Made by a program: the position numbers and the translations under genes. Below the pieces are notes generated by a model that worked only from the letters and a program-made list of their open reading frames with translations, was not told the origin of the DNA and did no database searches. Positions 17,024-25,349 of a DNA stretch of 64,000 bases are shown here, piece after piece (the first letter of the stretch is position 1; every line of letters starts with the position of its first letter). Where the stretch lies: positions 1,984,001 through 2,048,000 of the forward strand of contig NZ_SHKK01000001.1 of NCBI RefSeq assembly GCF_004217135.1, given 5' to 3'. The DNA is from Micromonospora violae (GTDB lineage: Bacteria; Actinomycetota; Actinomycetes; Mycobacteriales; Micromonosporaceae).

Positions 17024-17068
17024 AGTAGCCTTCGGGCCCGTTGACCATCGCACCACCGAGGAGGGGCC

Positions 17069-18460
17069 GTGACCCAGACCATCCCGCACCCCCGTCACGC
17101 CCCGGTCGCCGTACCGACCGCCGGGCAGCCCTACGAATACCACCGCCGCCCCCTGGTCGAACCCGACTGGACCCGCTTCCCCGGCTGGCGCCACGTCACC
17201 CGGGACCAGTGGGAATCCGCCCAGTGGCAGCGCGTCAACTGCGTCAAGAACATCAAGCAGCTCCGCGCCGTCTTCGGCGACCTGATCGACGACACCTTCT
17301 ACGCCGACCTCGAGGCCGACCAAAAGGCCCTGGCCACCATGTCCATGCTGGTGCCACCCCAGATGATCAACACGATGGTGCCGTTCGCGACCCCCAGCAC
17401 CGAAGCGCTGCTCGCCGACCCCATCCGCCGCTACATGATCCCGGTCGCCTCCGACCGACGCACCGACTGGCCCTCACACCCCTACGCCAGCCGCGACAGC
17501 CTCCACGAGCACGACATGTGGGTCGCCGAAGGCCTCACCCACCGCTACCCCACCAAGGTCCTCGCCGAACTGCTCTCCACCTGCCCCCAGTACTGCGGGC
17601 ACTGCACCCGGATGGACCTCGTCGGCAACTCCACCCCCGCCGTCGACAAACTCAAACTCACCCTCAAACCCGTCGACCGCTACGACGCCCACATCGCCTA
17701 CCTCAAGGCCCACCCCGGCGTCCGCGACGTGGTCGTCTCCGGCGGCGACGTCGCCAACGTCCCCTGGCGCAACCTCGAGTCCTACCTCATGCGACTGCTG
17801 GAACTGGAGACCGTCCGCGACATCCGGCTCGCCACCAAAGCCCTCATGGGCCTACCCCAACACTGGCTACAGCCCGACGTCGTCGAAGGCCTGGAGCGCG
17901 TCGCCCGCACCGCCGCCCGCCGCGGCGTCAACCTCGCCATCCACACCCACGTCAACCACGCCCAGTCCCTCACCCCACTGGTCGCCAAGGCCGCCCAGAC
18001 CGCCCTCGACGTCGGCGTCCGCGACGTCCGCAACCAGGGCGTCCTCATGCGCGGCGTCAACGCCACCACCCCGGAACTGCTCGACCTCTGCTTCGCCCTC
18101 CAAGGTGAGGCCGGAATCCTGCCGTACTACTTCTACATGTGCGACATGATCCCCAACGCCGAACACTGGCGGGTCCCGGTCTGGCACGCCCAGCAGCTCC
18201 AGCACGACATCATGGGCTACCTCCCCGGCTACGCCACCCCCCGGATCGTCTGCGACGTCCCCTTCGTCGGCAAGCGCTGGGTGCACATGCTCACCGAATA
18301 CGACCGTGAGCGCGGCATCTCCTACTGGACGAAGAACTACCGCACCTCCATCGAATCGGCCGACCTGGAGGCGCTCAACAAGCGCTACGCCTACTACGAC
18401 CCGATCGACACCCTCCCCGCCGACGGCCAGCAGTGGTGGAACGCCCACCGCGACGACTGA
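17069..18460 (+). CDS. kamA: Lysine 2,3-aminomutase (radical SAM)
   Basis: A 463-residue radical-SAM, PLP-dependent aminomutase converting L-lysine to L-beta-lysine. The iron-sulfur motif is C172-x3-C176-x2-C179 in STCPQYCGHC. Aligning from memory with the clostridial enzyme, the two aspartates that hold the substrate epsilon-amino group (D293, D330) correspond to D359 in YMCD and D396 in VCDVP, 37 residues apart as expected, and the PLP lysine would be K402. Glutamate 2,3-aminomutases change these aspartates, so lysine specificity is likely. The start GTG 17069 follows GAGGAGGGGCC. It is divergent from the kdd operon and ends before a long inverted repeat at 18481. Confidence 0.95.
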   Translation: MTQTIPHPRHAPVAVPTAGQPYEYHRRPLVEPDWTRFPGWRHVTRDQWESAQWQRVNCVKNIKQLRAVFGDLIDDTFYADLEADQKALATMSMLVPPQMINTMVPFATPSTEALLADPIRRYMIPVASDRRTDWPSHPYASRDSLHEHDMWVAEGLTHRYPTKVLAELLSTCPQYCGHCTRMDLVGNSTPAVDKLKLTLKPVDRYDAHIAYLKAHPGVRDVVVSGGDVANVPWRNLESYLMRLLELETVRDIRLATKALMGLPQHWLQPDVVEGLERVARTAARRGVNLAIHTHVNHAQSLTPLVAKAAQTALDVGVRDVRNQGVLMRGVNATTPELLDLCFALQGEAGILPYYFYMCDMIPNAEHWRVPVWHAQQLQHDIMGYLPGYATPRIVCDVPFVGKRWVHMLTEYDRERGISYWTKNYRTSIESADLEALNKRYAYYDPIDTLPADGQQWWNAHRDD

Positions 18461-18480
18461 CCCACCACCTCGCTCTTCGG

Positions 18481-18536
18481 TGATCAAGAGGTTTGCGTCA
18501 ACGGTGATCTCCGGTTTGACGCAAACCTCTTGATCA
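18481..18536. repeat. Long intergenic inverted repeat after kamA
   Basis: Arms of 21 bases (left begins TGATCAAGAGGTTTGCGTCA at 18481, right arm 18516-18536 is its exact complement) flank a 14-base loop. It sits between convergent kamA and the deacetylase gene, so it can terminate both. The well-matched, AT-richer arms look like a dispersed repeat family rather than a unique terminator. Confidence 0.8.
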
Positions 18537-18554
18537 ATCGGACGGGGTGCGCGC

Positions 18555-19514
18555 TCAGGCGCCGGTCAACACCTCCGACAACGGCGCCGGCACCAGGTCC
18601 CGCTCACGCAACCCCGCCAGGATGTGCGGCAACGCCTCGTCGGTCATCGTCGCGTTCGCCTCGGTCACATGCATGATCACCACCGACCCCGGGCGGGCGT
18701 GGTCCAGCACCGCCCGCACCAACGGCCTCCACGCCTTCGCGAACGGATCCCCGCTGACCACGTCCCCGTCGACCACCGTCACACCCAGCGGGGCCAGAGC
18801 GTCCAACGCCGCCGCATCGTGACAGAGCCCCGGGAACCGGAAGTACCGGGTCTGCCGACCCCCGTACGGCTTGATCACCTCGAACGTCTTCGCCACGTCG
18901 TCGCGCAACTCGCCCACCGGCTGCGAAGGCAGGCCGTAGCAGTCGCGGGTGAACGCCGCGTGCCCGTACGTGTGGTTGGCCAACTCGAAGCGCGGATTGC
19001 CTGCGATCCGACGGGTCACATCCGGGTACCGCCGCACCCACTTGCCGGTCAGGAAGAACGTCGCCGGCACCTGCTCCCGTTCCAGCAGGTCGAGGATGCG
19101 CAGGTTGGCGTACGACGTCACCCGACCGGCACGAAGGTTGGCCAGCATCGCGTCGGTCATGTCCGCGTCGAAGGTCAACGCCACCTTGTTGCCGGTCCGC
19201 GGCCCGTGGTCCACGACCGGCGCACGAACTCCGATCGGCGTCGCGCCCGGCACCGTGGCGACCGCCGGCGTCGACGAGGCGCCAACCGACGGCACGGCCG
19301 GGGAAACAGCTGTGGACGGCGTCGCTGGCGAGGCGTCGACTGTTGGCGCGACGGACGTCGTGGACGGGGTCGACGAGGCGGACGAGCCGGCGAAGACCGG
19401 AGGGTTCGACGGCGGCACCCGGGACGCCGCACACCCCGCACCGCCCAGAACGGCCGCCACCACCAGGACGCCAAGAAACCGGCGACGCCGAGCTCGGATC
19501 ACGCCGAAGATCAT
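18555..19514 (-). CDS. Secreted polysaccharide deacetylase (NodB domain)
   Basis: A 319-residue exported carbohydrate esterase. An Arg-rich start and hydrophobic helix (FLGVLVVAAVLGGAGC) end at a cysteine resembling a lipobox, though the -3 residue is Gly rather than Leu. A Ser/Thr/Pro/Ala linker follows (about residues 32-95). The NodB domain has the catalytic/metal Asp in LTFDADMTD, the metal His pair HTYGH, the FRFPGLCHD motif 3 and the VIMHV motif 5 His. FDAD in place of the usual FDDG is a variant that keeps the metal-binding Asp. It probably deacetylates cell-wall or extracellular glycans. The stop lies 18 bases from the inverted repeat. Confidence 0.9.
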   Translation of the reverse strand: MIFGVIRARRRRFLGVLVVAAVLGGAGCAASRVPPSNPPVFAGSSASSTPSTTSVAPTVDASPATPSTAVSPAVPSVGASSTPAVATVPGATPIGVRAPVVDHGPRTGNKVALTFDADMTDAMLANLRAGRVTSYANLRILDLLEREQVPATFFLTGKWVRRYPDVTRRIAGNPRFELANHTYGHAAFTRDCYGLPSQPVGELRDDVAKTFEVIKPYGGRQTRYFRFPGLCHDAAALDALAPLGVTVVDGDVVSGDPFAKAWRPLVRAVLDHARPGSVVIMHVTEANATMTDEALPHILAGLRERDLVPAPLSEVLTGA

Positions 19515-19562
19515 CGCAGACGCGAGACCGGCTCACTGCCCCGCGCGGCAGCCTCGCACGGG

Positions 19563-19904
19563 TCAGGCGGAACCGCCGCGCGGGGCGTACATGATGACCG
19601 CCACGCCGAGCAGGCACAGCGCCGCCCCGGCCACGTCCCAGCGGTCGGGGCGGAAGCCGTCCACCACCATCGCCCAGCCCAGCGAACCCGCCACGAACAC
19701 CCCACCGTACGCGGCCAGGATCCGGCCGAAGTTCGCGTCCGGCTGGAACGTCGCGACGAACCCGTAGCAGCCCAACGCGACCACCCCGGCTGCGATCCAC
19801 CACAGGCCCCGCTGCTCCCGCCAGCCCTGCCAGACCAGCCAGGCGCCGCCGATCTCGGCCAACGCGGCCAGCGCGAACAACACGAGGGAACGCAGCACGG
19901 TCAC
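19563..19904 (-). CDS. YnfA/UPF0060-family membrane protein
   Basis: A 113-residue protein with four hydrophobic helices, matching the YnfA family in length and motifs: [17 protein letters not shown] in helix 1, [44 protein letters not shown] across helices 2-3, and a final helix. It is an SMR-like fold. E. coli YnfA has been linked to efflux, but the role is poorly known. It stands alone, 48 bases from the deacetylase start. Confidence 0.93.
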   Translation of the reverse strand: MTVLRSLVLFALAALAEIGGAWLVWQGWREQRGLWWIAAGVVALGCYGFVATFQPDANFGRILAAYGGVFVAGSLGWAMVVDGFRPDRWDVAGAALCLLGVAVIMYAPRGGSA

Positions 19905-19929
19905 CCCCGCGACACTAGCCGCAACACGA

Positions 19930-19963
19930 CGGGTCCCCGGACGACGAGGCGTCCGGGGACCCG
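19930..19963. terminator. Hairpin after csbD-like gene
   Basis: A perfect 14-bp stem (CGGGTCCCCGGACG and its complement) around ACGAGG. It is 13 bases beyond the CsbD stop on the minus strand and separates it from the YnfA gene. Confidence 0.85.
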
Positions 19964-19976
19964 CAGACCGCTCAGG

Positions 19977-20171
19977 TCACTTCGTGAAGGCGTCCTTCAT
20001 GTTGCGACCGGCGTCCTTGGCGTTCTGACCGGCCTGCTTGGCGCGCGCGTCACTCTCCTGGCTGGCGCCCTCGCCACGCATCCGCTCGTTGTCGGTCATA
20101 TCGCCGACGCGCTCCCGCGCCGCGCCGGCCATCTGCTCAACCTTGTTCTTGGCCTTCTCGGTGAAGCTCAT
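19977..20171 (-). CDS. CsbD-family stress protein
   Basis: A 64-residue hydrophilic, helix-forming protein of the CsbD type (bacterial stress-response family of unknown biochemical role). It begins MSFTEKAKNKVEQMAGAARERVGDMTDNERM and is rich in Lys, Glu, Ala and Gly with repeated KA(G/K)QNAKDAG-like segments. The ATG at 20171 follows a GGAGG site. A longer upstream frame exists but lacks conservation. Such genes are often under a general-stress sigma factor; no such promoter was identified here. Confidence 0.85.
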   Translation of the reverse strand: MSFTEKAKNKVEQMAGAARERVGDMTDNERMRGEGASQESDARAKQAGQNAKDAGRNMKDAFTK

Positions 20172-20329
20172 CGCGCCTCCTCGGTCTGGCGGTTGTCCTG
20201 GCTCGCTTGCCCGGTCTTTCGGTGCCGAAACCGGTGGTGCCGGGTGGCACACACCCGCTAAGGCATCCTAGGACGATAGGTTGAGGGAGGACGGCCTGTC
20301 GGCGCGGATCACGGTGGTTAACTGACCGC

Positions 20330-20941
20330 ATGGGAGAGCTCCTGCTGATCCGGCACGGCGAGACCACCTGGAGCGCCAGCCTGCGGCACACCTCGTACAC
20401 CGACCTGGAGCTGACCCCCGACGGCGAGCGACAGGCCCGCACCCTGGCCGCCTTCCTGGCCGGCCGGCGCTTCGTCAGCGTGCTGGCCAGCCCCCGCTCC
20501 CGGGCGCTACGCACCGCGCAGCTGGCCGGGCTCACCGTCGACGGCGTCGACGAGGACCTCAGCGAGTGGAACTACGGCGAGTACGAGGGCCGCACCACCG
20601 TCGACATCCACGACGACGACCCGCACTGGAACATCTGGACCGACGGCTGCCCCGGCGGGGAGTCCCCCGCGCAGGTCGGCGAACGACTCGACCGAGTGCT
20701 GGCCCGGGTCACCCCACTGCTCGACCGGGGCACCGTCGCACTGGTCGGGCACGCCCACAGCCTGCGGGTGCTCGGCGCCCGCTGGATCGGCCTGCCCCCG
20801 TCCGCCGGCGGGCGGCTACGCCTGGACACCGCCACGGTCAGCGCGCTCGGTCAGGAACACGGCCGGCAGGTCATCCTGCGGTGGAACCAGCCGGCTCCTC
20901 CGGCCCCCGGGACCGCGACCGACCCGACGCCGCAGCGCTGA
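20330..20941 (+). CDS. Histidine phosphatase (phosphoglycerate mutase-like)
   Basis: A 203-residue histidine phosphatase. The phosphohistidine motif is LIRHGETTW at residues 6-14, a second Arg is in LASPRSRALRTA, the acid Glu is in LSEWNYGEYEG, and the second catalytic His is in VALVGHAHSLRVL. Family members act as mutases, cobalamin-pathway phosphatases or broad phosphatases. Without a specific operon the substrate stays open. Its last 71 bases overlap the 3' end of the convergent Lrp-type gene. The tail (PAPPAPGTATDPTPQR) is disordered. Confidence 0.92.
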   Translation: MGELLLIRHGETTWSASLRHTSYTDLELTPDGERQARTLAAFLAGRRFVSVLASPRSRALRTAQLAGLTVDGVDEDLSEWNYGEYEGRTTVDIHDDDPHWNIWTDGCPGGESPAQVGERLDRVLARVTPLLDRGTVALVGHAHSLRVLGARWIGLPPSAGGRLRLDTATVSALGQEHGRQVILRWNQPAPPAPGTATDPTPQR

Positions 20942-21377
20942 TCTTCGGCGGCCGGCTCTCGTACGGCGTGGACAACACCACCGTCGTGCGGGTCGTGACG
21001 TTCGCCGAGGTACGGATCTCCTGGAGCACCCGCTCCAGATCGGTCGGGCTGGCCACCCGCACCAACAGCAGGTAGAAGTCCTCCCCGGCCACCGAGTAGC
21101 AGGAGTCGATCTCCGGTAGGTGGGCCAGCCGCTCCGGAGCGTCGTCCGGCTGCGACGGATCGAACGGCCGGATCGCCACGAACGCGGTCAACGGCAGCTC
21201 CAGCGCCTCGAACGACACCCGGGCGGCGTACCCCTTGATCACCCCGCGCTGCTCCAGCCGGCGGACCCGCTGGTGCACGGCGGACACCGACAGCCCCACC
21301 CGCTCGGCCAGGTCGGTGTACGACAGACGGCCGTCGGCGGTCAGCGCGGCGACGATAGCGCGGTCGATCTCCTCCAC
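20871..21377 (-). CDS. Lrp/AsnC-family regulator
   Basis: A 168-residue Lrp/AsnC protein: N-terminal HTH with DRAIVAALTADGRLSYTDLAERVGLSVSAVHQRVRRLEQRGVI, then the RAM/AsnC ligand domain with AFVAIRP, IDSCYSVAGEDFYLLLVRV and the terminal TTVVLSTPYESRP. GTG 21377 is taken as the start because the HTH begins right after it; upstream in-frame codons (to 21455) add an unconserved Arg/Pro stretch. The C-terminal ~20 residues (Ser/Arg/Pro) lie in the overlap with the convergent phosphatase gene and may be an extension. Such regulators sense amino acids, and the downstream acyl-CoA dehydrogenase unit is on the same strand but upstream of it. Confidence 0.9.
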   Translation of the reverse strand: MEEIDRAIVAALTADGRLSYTDLAERVGLSVSAVHQRVRRLEQRGVIKGYAARVSFEALELPLTAFVAIRPFDPSQPDDAPERLAHLPEIDSCYSVAGEDFYLLLVRVASPTDLERVLQEIRTSANVTTRTTVVLSTPYESRPPKISAAASGRSRSRGPEEPAGSTAG

Positions 21378-21482
21378 GGCGTGCAACCTACCGGGAAAAC
21401 CGTCGCACGGCGACGACGTAACCGGCACCGCGCGCGGACGGCGGCCGCGGTGCACCCACCGCGGCCGCCAGCACCACCGTTC

Positions 21483-22625
21483 TCAGCCCTTCGCGAGGGC
21501 CCGAGAAATCACCATCCGCTGGATCTGGTTGGTGCCCTCCACGATCTGGAGCACCTTCGCCTCACGCATGTACCGCTCCACCGGGTGGTCGGCCACGTAA
21601 CCCGCGCCGCCGAGCACCTGCACCGCGTCGGTGGTCACCCGCATCGCCGTGTCGGTGGCGAAGAGCTTCGCCTTGGCCGCCTCGATCGCGTACGGGCGGC
21701 CGGCGTCGCGCAGCCGGGCCGCCGCCAGGGTCAGCGCGCGGGCGGCGGAGATCTGGGTCGCCGCGTCGGCGAGGAGGAACCCCAACCCCTGGAAGTCGAT
21801 GATCGAGCGCCCGAACTGCTGCCGCTCCCGCGCGTAGGAGACCGCGTAGTCCAGGGCGGCCTGGGCCAGCCCGACCGCGCACGCCGCGATTCCCAGCCGG
21901 CCGGAGTCCAACGCGGACATCGCGATGGTGAAGCCCACCCCCTCGCCGCCGATCAACCGGTCGGCCGGCACCCGGGCCTCGTCGAAGGCGAGCTGCGCCA
22001 CCGGGGAGGAGCGCAGCCCCATCGTCCGCTCGGCCGCCTGCGGGGTGATGCCGGGCGTGCCCGCATCGACGAGCAGACAGGAGATCCCCTTCGGGCCGGG
22101 CCCTCCGGTGCGGCAGAACACGTTGAAGAAGTCGGCCGTGCGGGCGTGGGTGATCCACGCCTTGGTGCCGGAGAGCACGTACGCGTCGCCGTCACGATCG
22201 GCCCGGGTGGTCAGCGCCGCCGCGTCCGAGCCACCCTGCGGCTCGGAGAGGCAGTACGCGCCGAGCAACTCCCCACCGAGCATGTCCGGCAGCAGTTTGC
22301 GCTGCTCGTCGCTGCCGAACGCGGCCACCGGGTAGCAGGACAGGGTGTGCACGCTGACCGCCTCGGCGACCGCGAGCCAGCGGCTGGCGAGGATCTCCAG
22401 CACCTGCAGGTACACCTCGTACGGCTGGGCCGCGCCGCCGTACTCCTCGGGGTAGGGCAGGCCGAGCAGGCCGGCCCGGCCCAGCGTGCGCAGCACCTCG
22501 CGGGGGAACTCGGCGCGTTCCTCGAAGGCCGCGGCCTTCGGTGCGAGCTCGCCGTCGGCGAGCTCGGTGGCGAGACCCAGCAGGTCGTGGGCCTCGTCGG
22601 TGGGGAGGATCCGGTCGACAGTCAT
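21483..22625 (-). CDS. Acyl-CoA dehydrogenase
   Basis: A 380-residue flavin acyl-CoA dehydrogenase introducing the alpha-beta double bond into an acyl-CoA. Motifs are AYCLSEPQGGSDAAAL (FAD/substrate loop), the WITHARTADFFNVF region, GRLGIAACAVGLAQAALDYAVSYARERQQFG and the C-terminal QVLGGAGYVADHPVERYMREAKVLQIVEGTNQIQ; EGTNQIQ holds the usual catalytic Glu position of short/medium-chain enzymes. ATG 22625 overlaps the peptidase stop (ATGA), so it is co-translated with the M24 gene. A branched-chain or short-chain acyl-CoA is likely; this is not decided by sequence alone. Confidence 0.95.
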   Translation of the reverse strand: MTVDRILPTDEAHDLLGLATELADGELAPKAAAFEERAEFPREVLRTLGRAGLLGLPYPEEYGGAAQPYEVYLQVLEILASRWLAVAEAVSVHTLSCYPVAAFGSDEQRKLLPDMLGGELLGAYCLSEPQGGSDAAALTTRADRDGDAYVLSGTKAWITHARTADFFNVFCRTGGPGPKGISCLLVDAGTPGITPQAAERTMGLRSSPVAQLAFDEARVPADRLIGGEGVGFTIAMSALDSGRLGIAACAVGLAQAALDYAVSYARERQQFGRSIIDFQGLGFLLADAATQISAARALTLAAARLRDAGRPYAIEAAKAKLFATDTAMRVTTDAVQVLGGAGYVADHPVERYMREAKVLQIVEGTNQIQRMVISRALAKG

Positions 22626-23737
22626 AGCGCGATGAGCTCCGTGGGGGTGGTGTTGAGCCGTTGCACGCCGTCTGTGGTGCAGACGACGATGTCCTCGATG
22701 CGGGCGCCGTGCCGGCCCGCCAGGTAGATGCCCGGTTCGATGGAGAACGCCATACCGGCATCGAGGGGTCGGTCGTTGCCCGCCACCAGGTACGGCTCCT
22801 CGTGGCCGTCCAACCCGATGCCGTGGCCGGTGCGGTGCAGGAACGCGGGACCGTAGCCGGCGGCGGCGATCGGCGCCCGGGCCGCGGCGTCGGCCGCCGC
22901 GGCGGTGATCCCGGGCCGCACCGCCTCGACGGCGGCGCGCTGCGCGTCGCGCAGCACCGCGTAGTAGTCCAGGAAGTCGGCCGGCGCCGCTCCGCCCGCC
23001 AGGTAGGTGCGGGTGCAGTCCGAGCGGTAGCCCGATGCCATCGTGCCGCCGATGTCGACCACCACCGGCTCGCCGACGCCGATCGGTCGGTCGGAGGTGC
23101 CGTGGTGCGGGCTGGCGCCGTTGGGGCCGGCCGCCACGATGACGAAGTCGACGGTGACGTGCCCGGCGGCGCGGATCGCCGCGGCGATGTCCGTGGCGAC
23201 CTCGGCCTCGGTGCGACCGGGGCGCAGCCACTCGCCCATCCGCAGGTGCACCTCGTCGATTGCCGCGCCGGCCTCGGCGAGCGCCGCGATCTCCGCCGGG
23301 GACTTGCGGATCCGCAGCTCGCGCAGCACCTCGCCGGCGAGCCGTTGCGCGGCGTCGGGCAGCGCCGCGCGCAGGCCGAGGACCTGCTCGGCCCACATCC
23401 GGTCGGCCAGCCCGACCGCCGCGACCGGGCCGTCGAGGGCGGCGACGACCAGGGGGTACGGGTCGGTGCCGTCGACGTGGTCGACGATGCGCACCCCGGT
23501 CGTCGGCGCGGGGGACGCCTCGGCGGCGGGGCGTTCGAGTCGGGGCACGACGAGGGTCGCCTCGCCCTCGGCGGGCAGCACCAGACAGGTCAGCCGCTCC
23601 CCCGCGTGGGCGTCGTACCCGGTCAGGTACCGCAGGTCGGAGCCGGGGGTGAGCAGCAGGGCGTCCAGGCCGGCGGCGGCGGTGGCGCGCTGTGCGGCAA
23701 TCAGCCGATCCGGCGGGTACAGCTCGTCGATTCCCAC
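22622..23737 (-). CDS. M24 aminopeptidase (Xaa-Pro dipeptidase-like)
   Basis: A 371-residue creatinase/prolidase-family metallopeptidase. The N-terminal creatinase-like domain (LLLTPGSDLRYLTGYD...) precedes the pita-bread catalytic domain, whose five metal ligands are visible: Asp in VVDIGG, Asp in YRSDCTRTY, His in HRTGHGIG, Glu in FSIEPGIYL and Glu in ARIEDIV. This implies hydrolysis of the bond before proline in short peptides. It overlaps the acyl-CoA dehydrogenase by four bases; that coupling is unusual for the two activities and may reflect amino-acid catabolism. Confidence 0.93.
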   Translation of the reverse strand: MGIDELYPPDRLIAAQRATAAAGLDALLLTPGSDLRYLTGYDAHAGERLTCLVLPAEGEATLVVPRLERPAAEASPAPTTGVRIVDHVDGTDPYPLVVAALDGPVAAVGLADRMWAEQVLGLRAALPDAAQRLAGEVLRELRIRKSPAEIAALAEAGAAIDEVHLRMGEWLRPGRTEAEVATDIAAAIRAAGHVTVDFVIVAAGPNGASPHHGTSDRPIGVGEPVVVDIGGTMASGYRSDCTRTYLAGGAAPADFLDYYAVLRDAQRAAVEAVRPGITAAAADAAARAPIAAAGYGPAFLHRTGHGIGLDGHEEPYLVAGNDRPLDAGMAFSIEPGIYLAGRHGARIEDIVVCTTDGVQRLNTTPTELIAL

Positions 23738-23809
23738 CCCGTCAGCTTAACGGTCGTTTGGGCAAACTCCCTATCGGCACCATCCCGGCCGGAAATCCAC
23801 AGTTGTTGA

Positions 23810-23839
23810 TTGACTCCGACAGTTAACACTCTTTAAGAT
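23810..23839 (+). promoter_or_regulatory. Predicted sigma-70-type promoter of the chitinase gene
   Basis: TTGACT (23810-23815) and TAAGAT (23834-23839) are spaced 18 bases apart in an AT-richer pocket about 100 bases before the chitinase start. The match is visual; the start site is unknown. No canonical chitinase direct repeat was identified with confidence. Confidence 0.5.
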
Positions 23840-23937
23840 TTGGCTGCCTCGAGGCCCACCCGTACCTGCGTCCCGCACGCCCCGCCCGCGACACCCTGCG
23901 CGGGCGGTGTCATCCCCCGCCCACGGGAAGGCCCCCG

Positions 23938-25305
23938 ATGTCCTCACCACTGCGCCGCGCCCTCGCCGCCGGCACACTCGCGCTGGCCACAGCCGCCTCC
24001 ACCCTCGCCCTCGTCCCCACCGCCGCGCAGGCCGTGGTGCTGCCGAACAACTTCAAGAGCGTCGGCTACCTGCCCTCCTGGGCCGGCAACATCAACACCA
24101 TCCAGTACAACAAACTGACCCACATCAACTACGCGTTCGTGCTCCCCAACAGCAACGGCAGCCTGCAGGGGGTGGACGGCAACCGGCTCTCCTCGCTGGT
24201 GTCCCAGGCGCACGCCAACAACGTGAAGGTCTCCATCGCCGTCGGCGGCTGGAACGACGGCAACGACTCGGCCTTCGAGGCCCTCGCGGCCAACTCCGGC
24301 ACCCGGACCACCTTCGTCAACAACCTGGTCAACCTCGTCAACCAGTACAACCTCGACGGCGTCGACATGGACTGGGAATACCCCGACCCGGGCACCTCGG
24401 CGAACAACTACACGGCGCTCATGACACAGCTCGGCAGCGCCATGCGCAGTCGCGGCAAGCTGCTCACCGCCGCCGTGGTCTCCGAGGGCCCCAGCGTCCA
24501 GGGCGTCCAGACGGCCGTGTTCAACCAGGTCGACTGGCTCAACATCATGGCGTACGACGGCGGCAGCCCGCACGCCAACTACGACTGGTCGATCAACAGC
24601 GTCAACCTGTGGAAGGCCCGCGGGCTGCCGGCCAGCAAGGCCGTCCTCGGCATCCCGTTCTACAGCCGACCCGTGTACTACAACTACTCGTACCTGGTCG
24701 GGCTCGACCCGGCGAACGCCAACCGGGACTGCGCCACCATCGGCGGAAGCCAGCAGTGCTGGAACGGCATCCCGACGGTCAAGCGCAAGACCCAGTGGGC
24801 CCTCGCAAACGCCGGCGGCGTGATGAACTGGGAGCTGAGCCAGGACATGTCCGGCTCGACCTCGCTGCTCAGCGCCATGTACGACACCATCATGGGCGGC
24901 ACCACCCCGCCGCCGACCGGCCGCACCGGCCGGATCACCGGGATCGGCGGCAAATGCGTCGACGTGGCCTCGGCGAGCACCGCCAACGGCACCGCCATCC
25001 AGCTCTGGACCTGCAACGGCACCAACGCGCAGACCTGGACCGTGGCCAGCGACAGCACCCTGCGCGCCCTCGGCAAGTGCGCCGACATCACCAGCGGCGC
25101 CACCGCCAACGGCGCGAAGGTCCAACTCTGGGACTGCAACGGCACCGGCGCGCAGGTCTGGCAGGCCCAGTCCAACGGCACGCTGCGCAACCCGCAGTCG
25201 AACAAGTGCCTCGACGCCACCGACAACAGCTCCGCCGACGGCACCCGGTTGCAGATCTGGGACTGCTTCGCCGGCGCCAACCAGCGCTGGACGCTCCCCG
25301 CCTGA
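23938..25305 (+). CDS. Secreted GH18 chitinase with ricin-type lectin domain
   Basis: A 455-residue secreted glycoside hydrolase. A signal peptide (about residues 1-32, ending AAQA-VVLP) is followed by the GH18 barrel (about 35-318) with SIAVGGWND and the catalytic DxxDxDxE motif D140-G-V-D143-M-D145-W-E147; E147 is the acid/base. Residues about 330-455 form a ricin B/CBM13-like trefoil with three repeats ending in QTW, QVW and QRW, which bind sugar polymers. It hydrolyses chitin outside the cell. It is monocistronic behind a recognisable promoter and ends at a bidirectional hairpin. Linker residues TTPPPTG separate the domains. Confidence 0.95.
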   Translation: MSSPLRRALAAGTLALATAASTLALVPTAAQAVVLPNNFKSVGYLPSWAGNINTIQYNKLTHINYAFVLPNSNGSLQGVDGNRLSSLVSQAHANNVKVSIAVGGWNDGNDSAFEALAANSGTRTTFVNNLVNLVNQYNLDGVDMDWEYPDPGTSANNYTALMTQLGSAMRSRGKLLTAAVVSEGPSVQGVQTAVFNQVDWLNIMAYDGGSPHANYDWSINSVNLWKARGLPASKAVLGIPFYSRPVYYNYSYLVGLDPANANRDCATIGGSQQCWNGIPTVKRKTQWALANAGGVMNWELSQDMSGSTSLLSAMYDTIMGGTTPPPTGRTGRITGIGGKCVDVASASTANGTAIQLWTCNGTNAQTWTVASDSTLRALGKCADITSGATANGAKVQLWDCNGTGAQVWQAQSNGTLRNPQSNKCLDATDNSSADGTRLQIWDCFAGANQRWTLPA

Positions 25306-25349
25306 CGCCCCGGAAGGAGGCCGGCGGGACCCGGCCAGCCGGATCGCAC

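Noticed and set aside
10188..17068. A cobalamin riboswitch for the B12-dependent cluster
   Set aside because: No B12-box-like conserved sequence was recognised upstream of kdd or between the genes; the divergent region is too short (139 bases) for a typical element.
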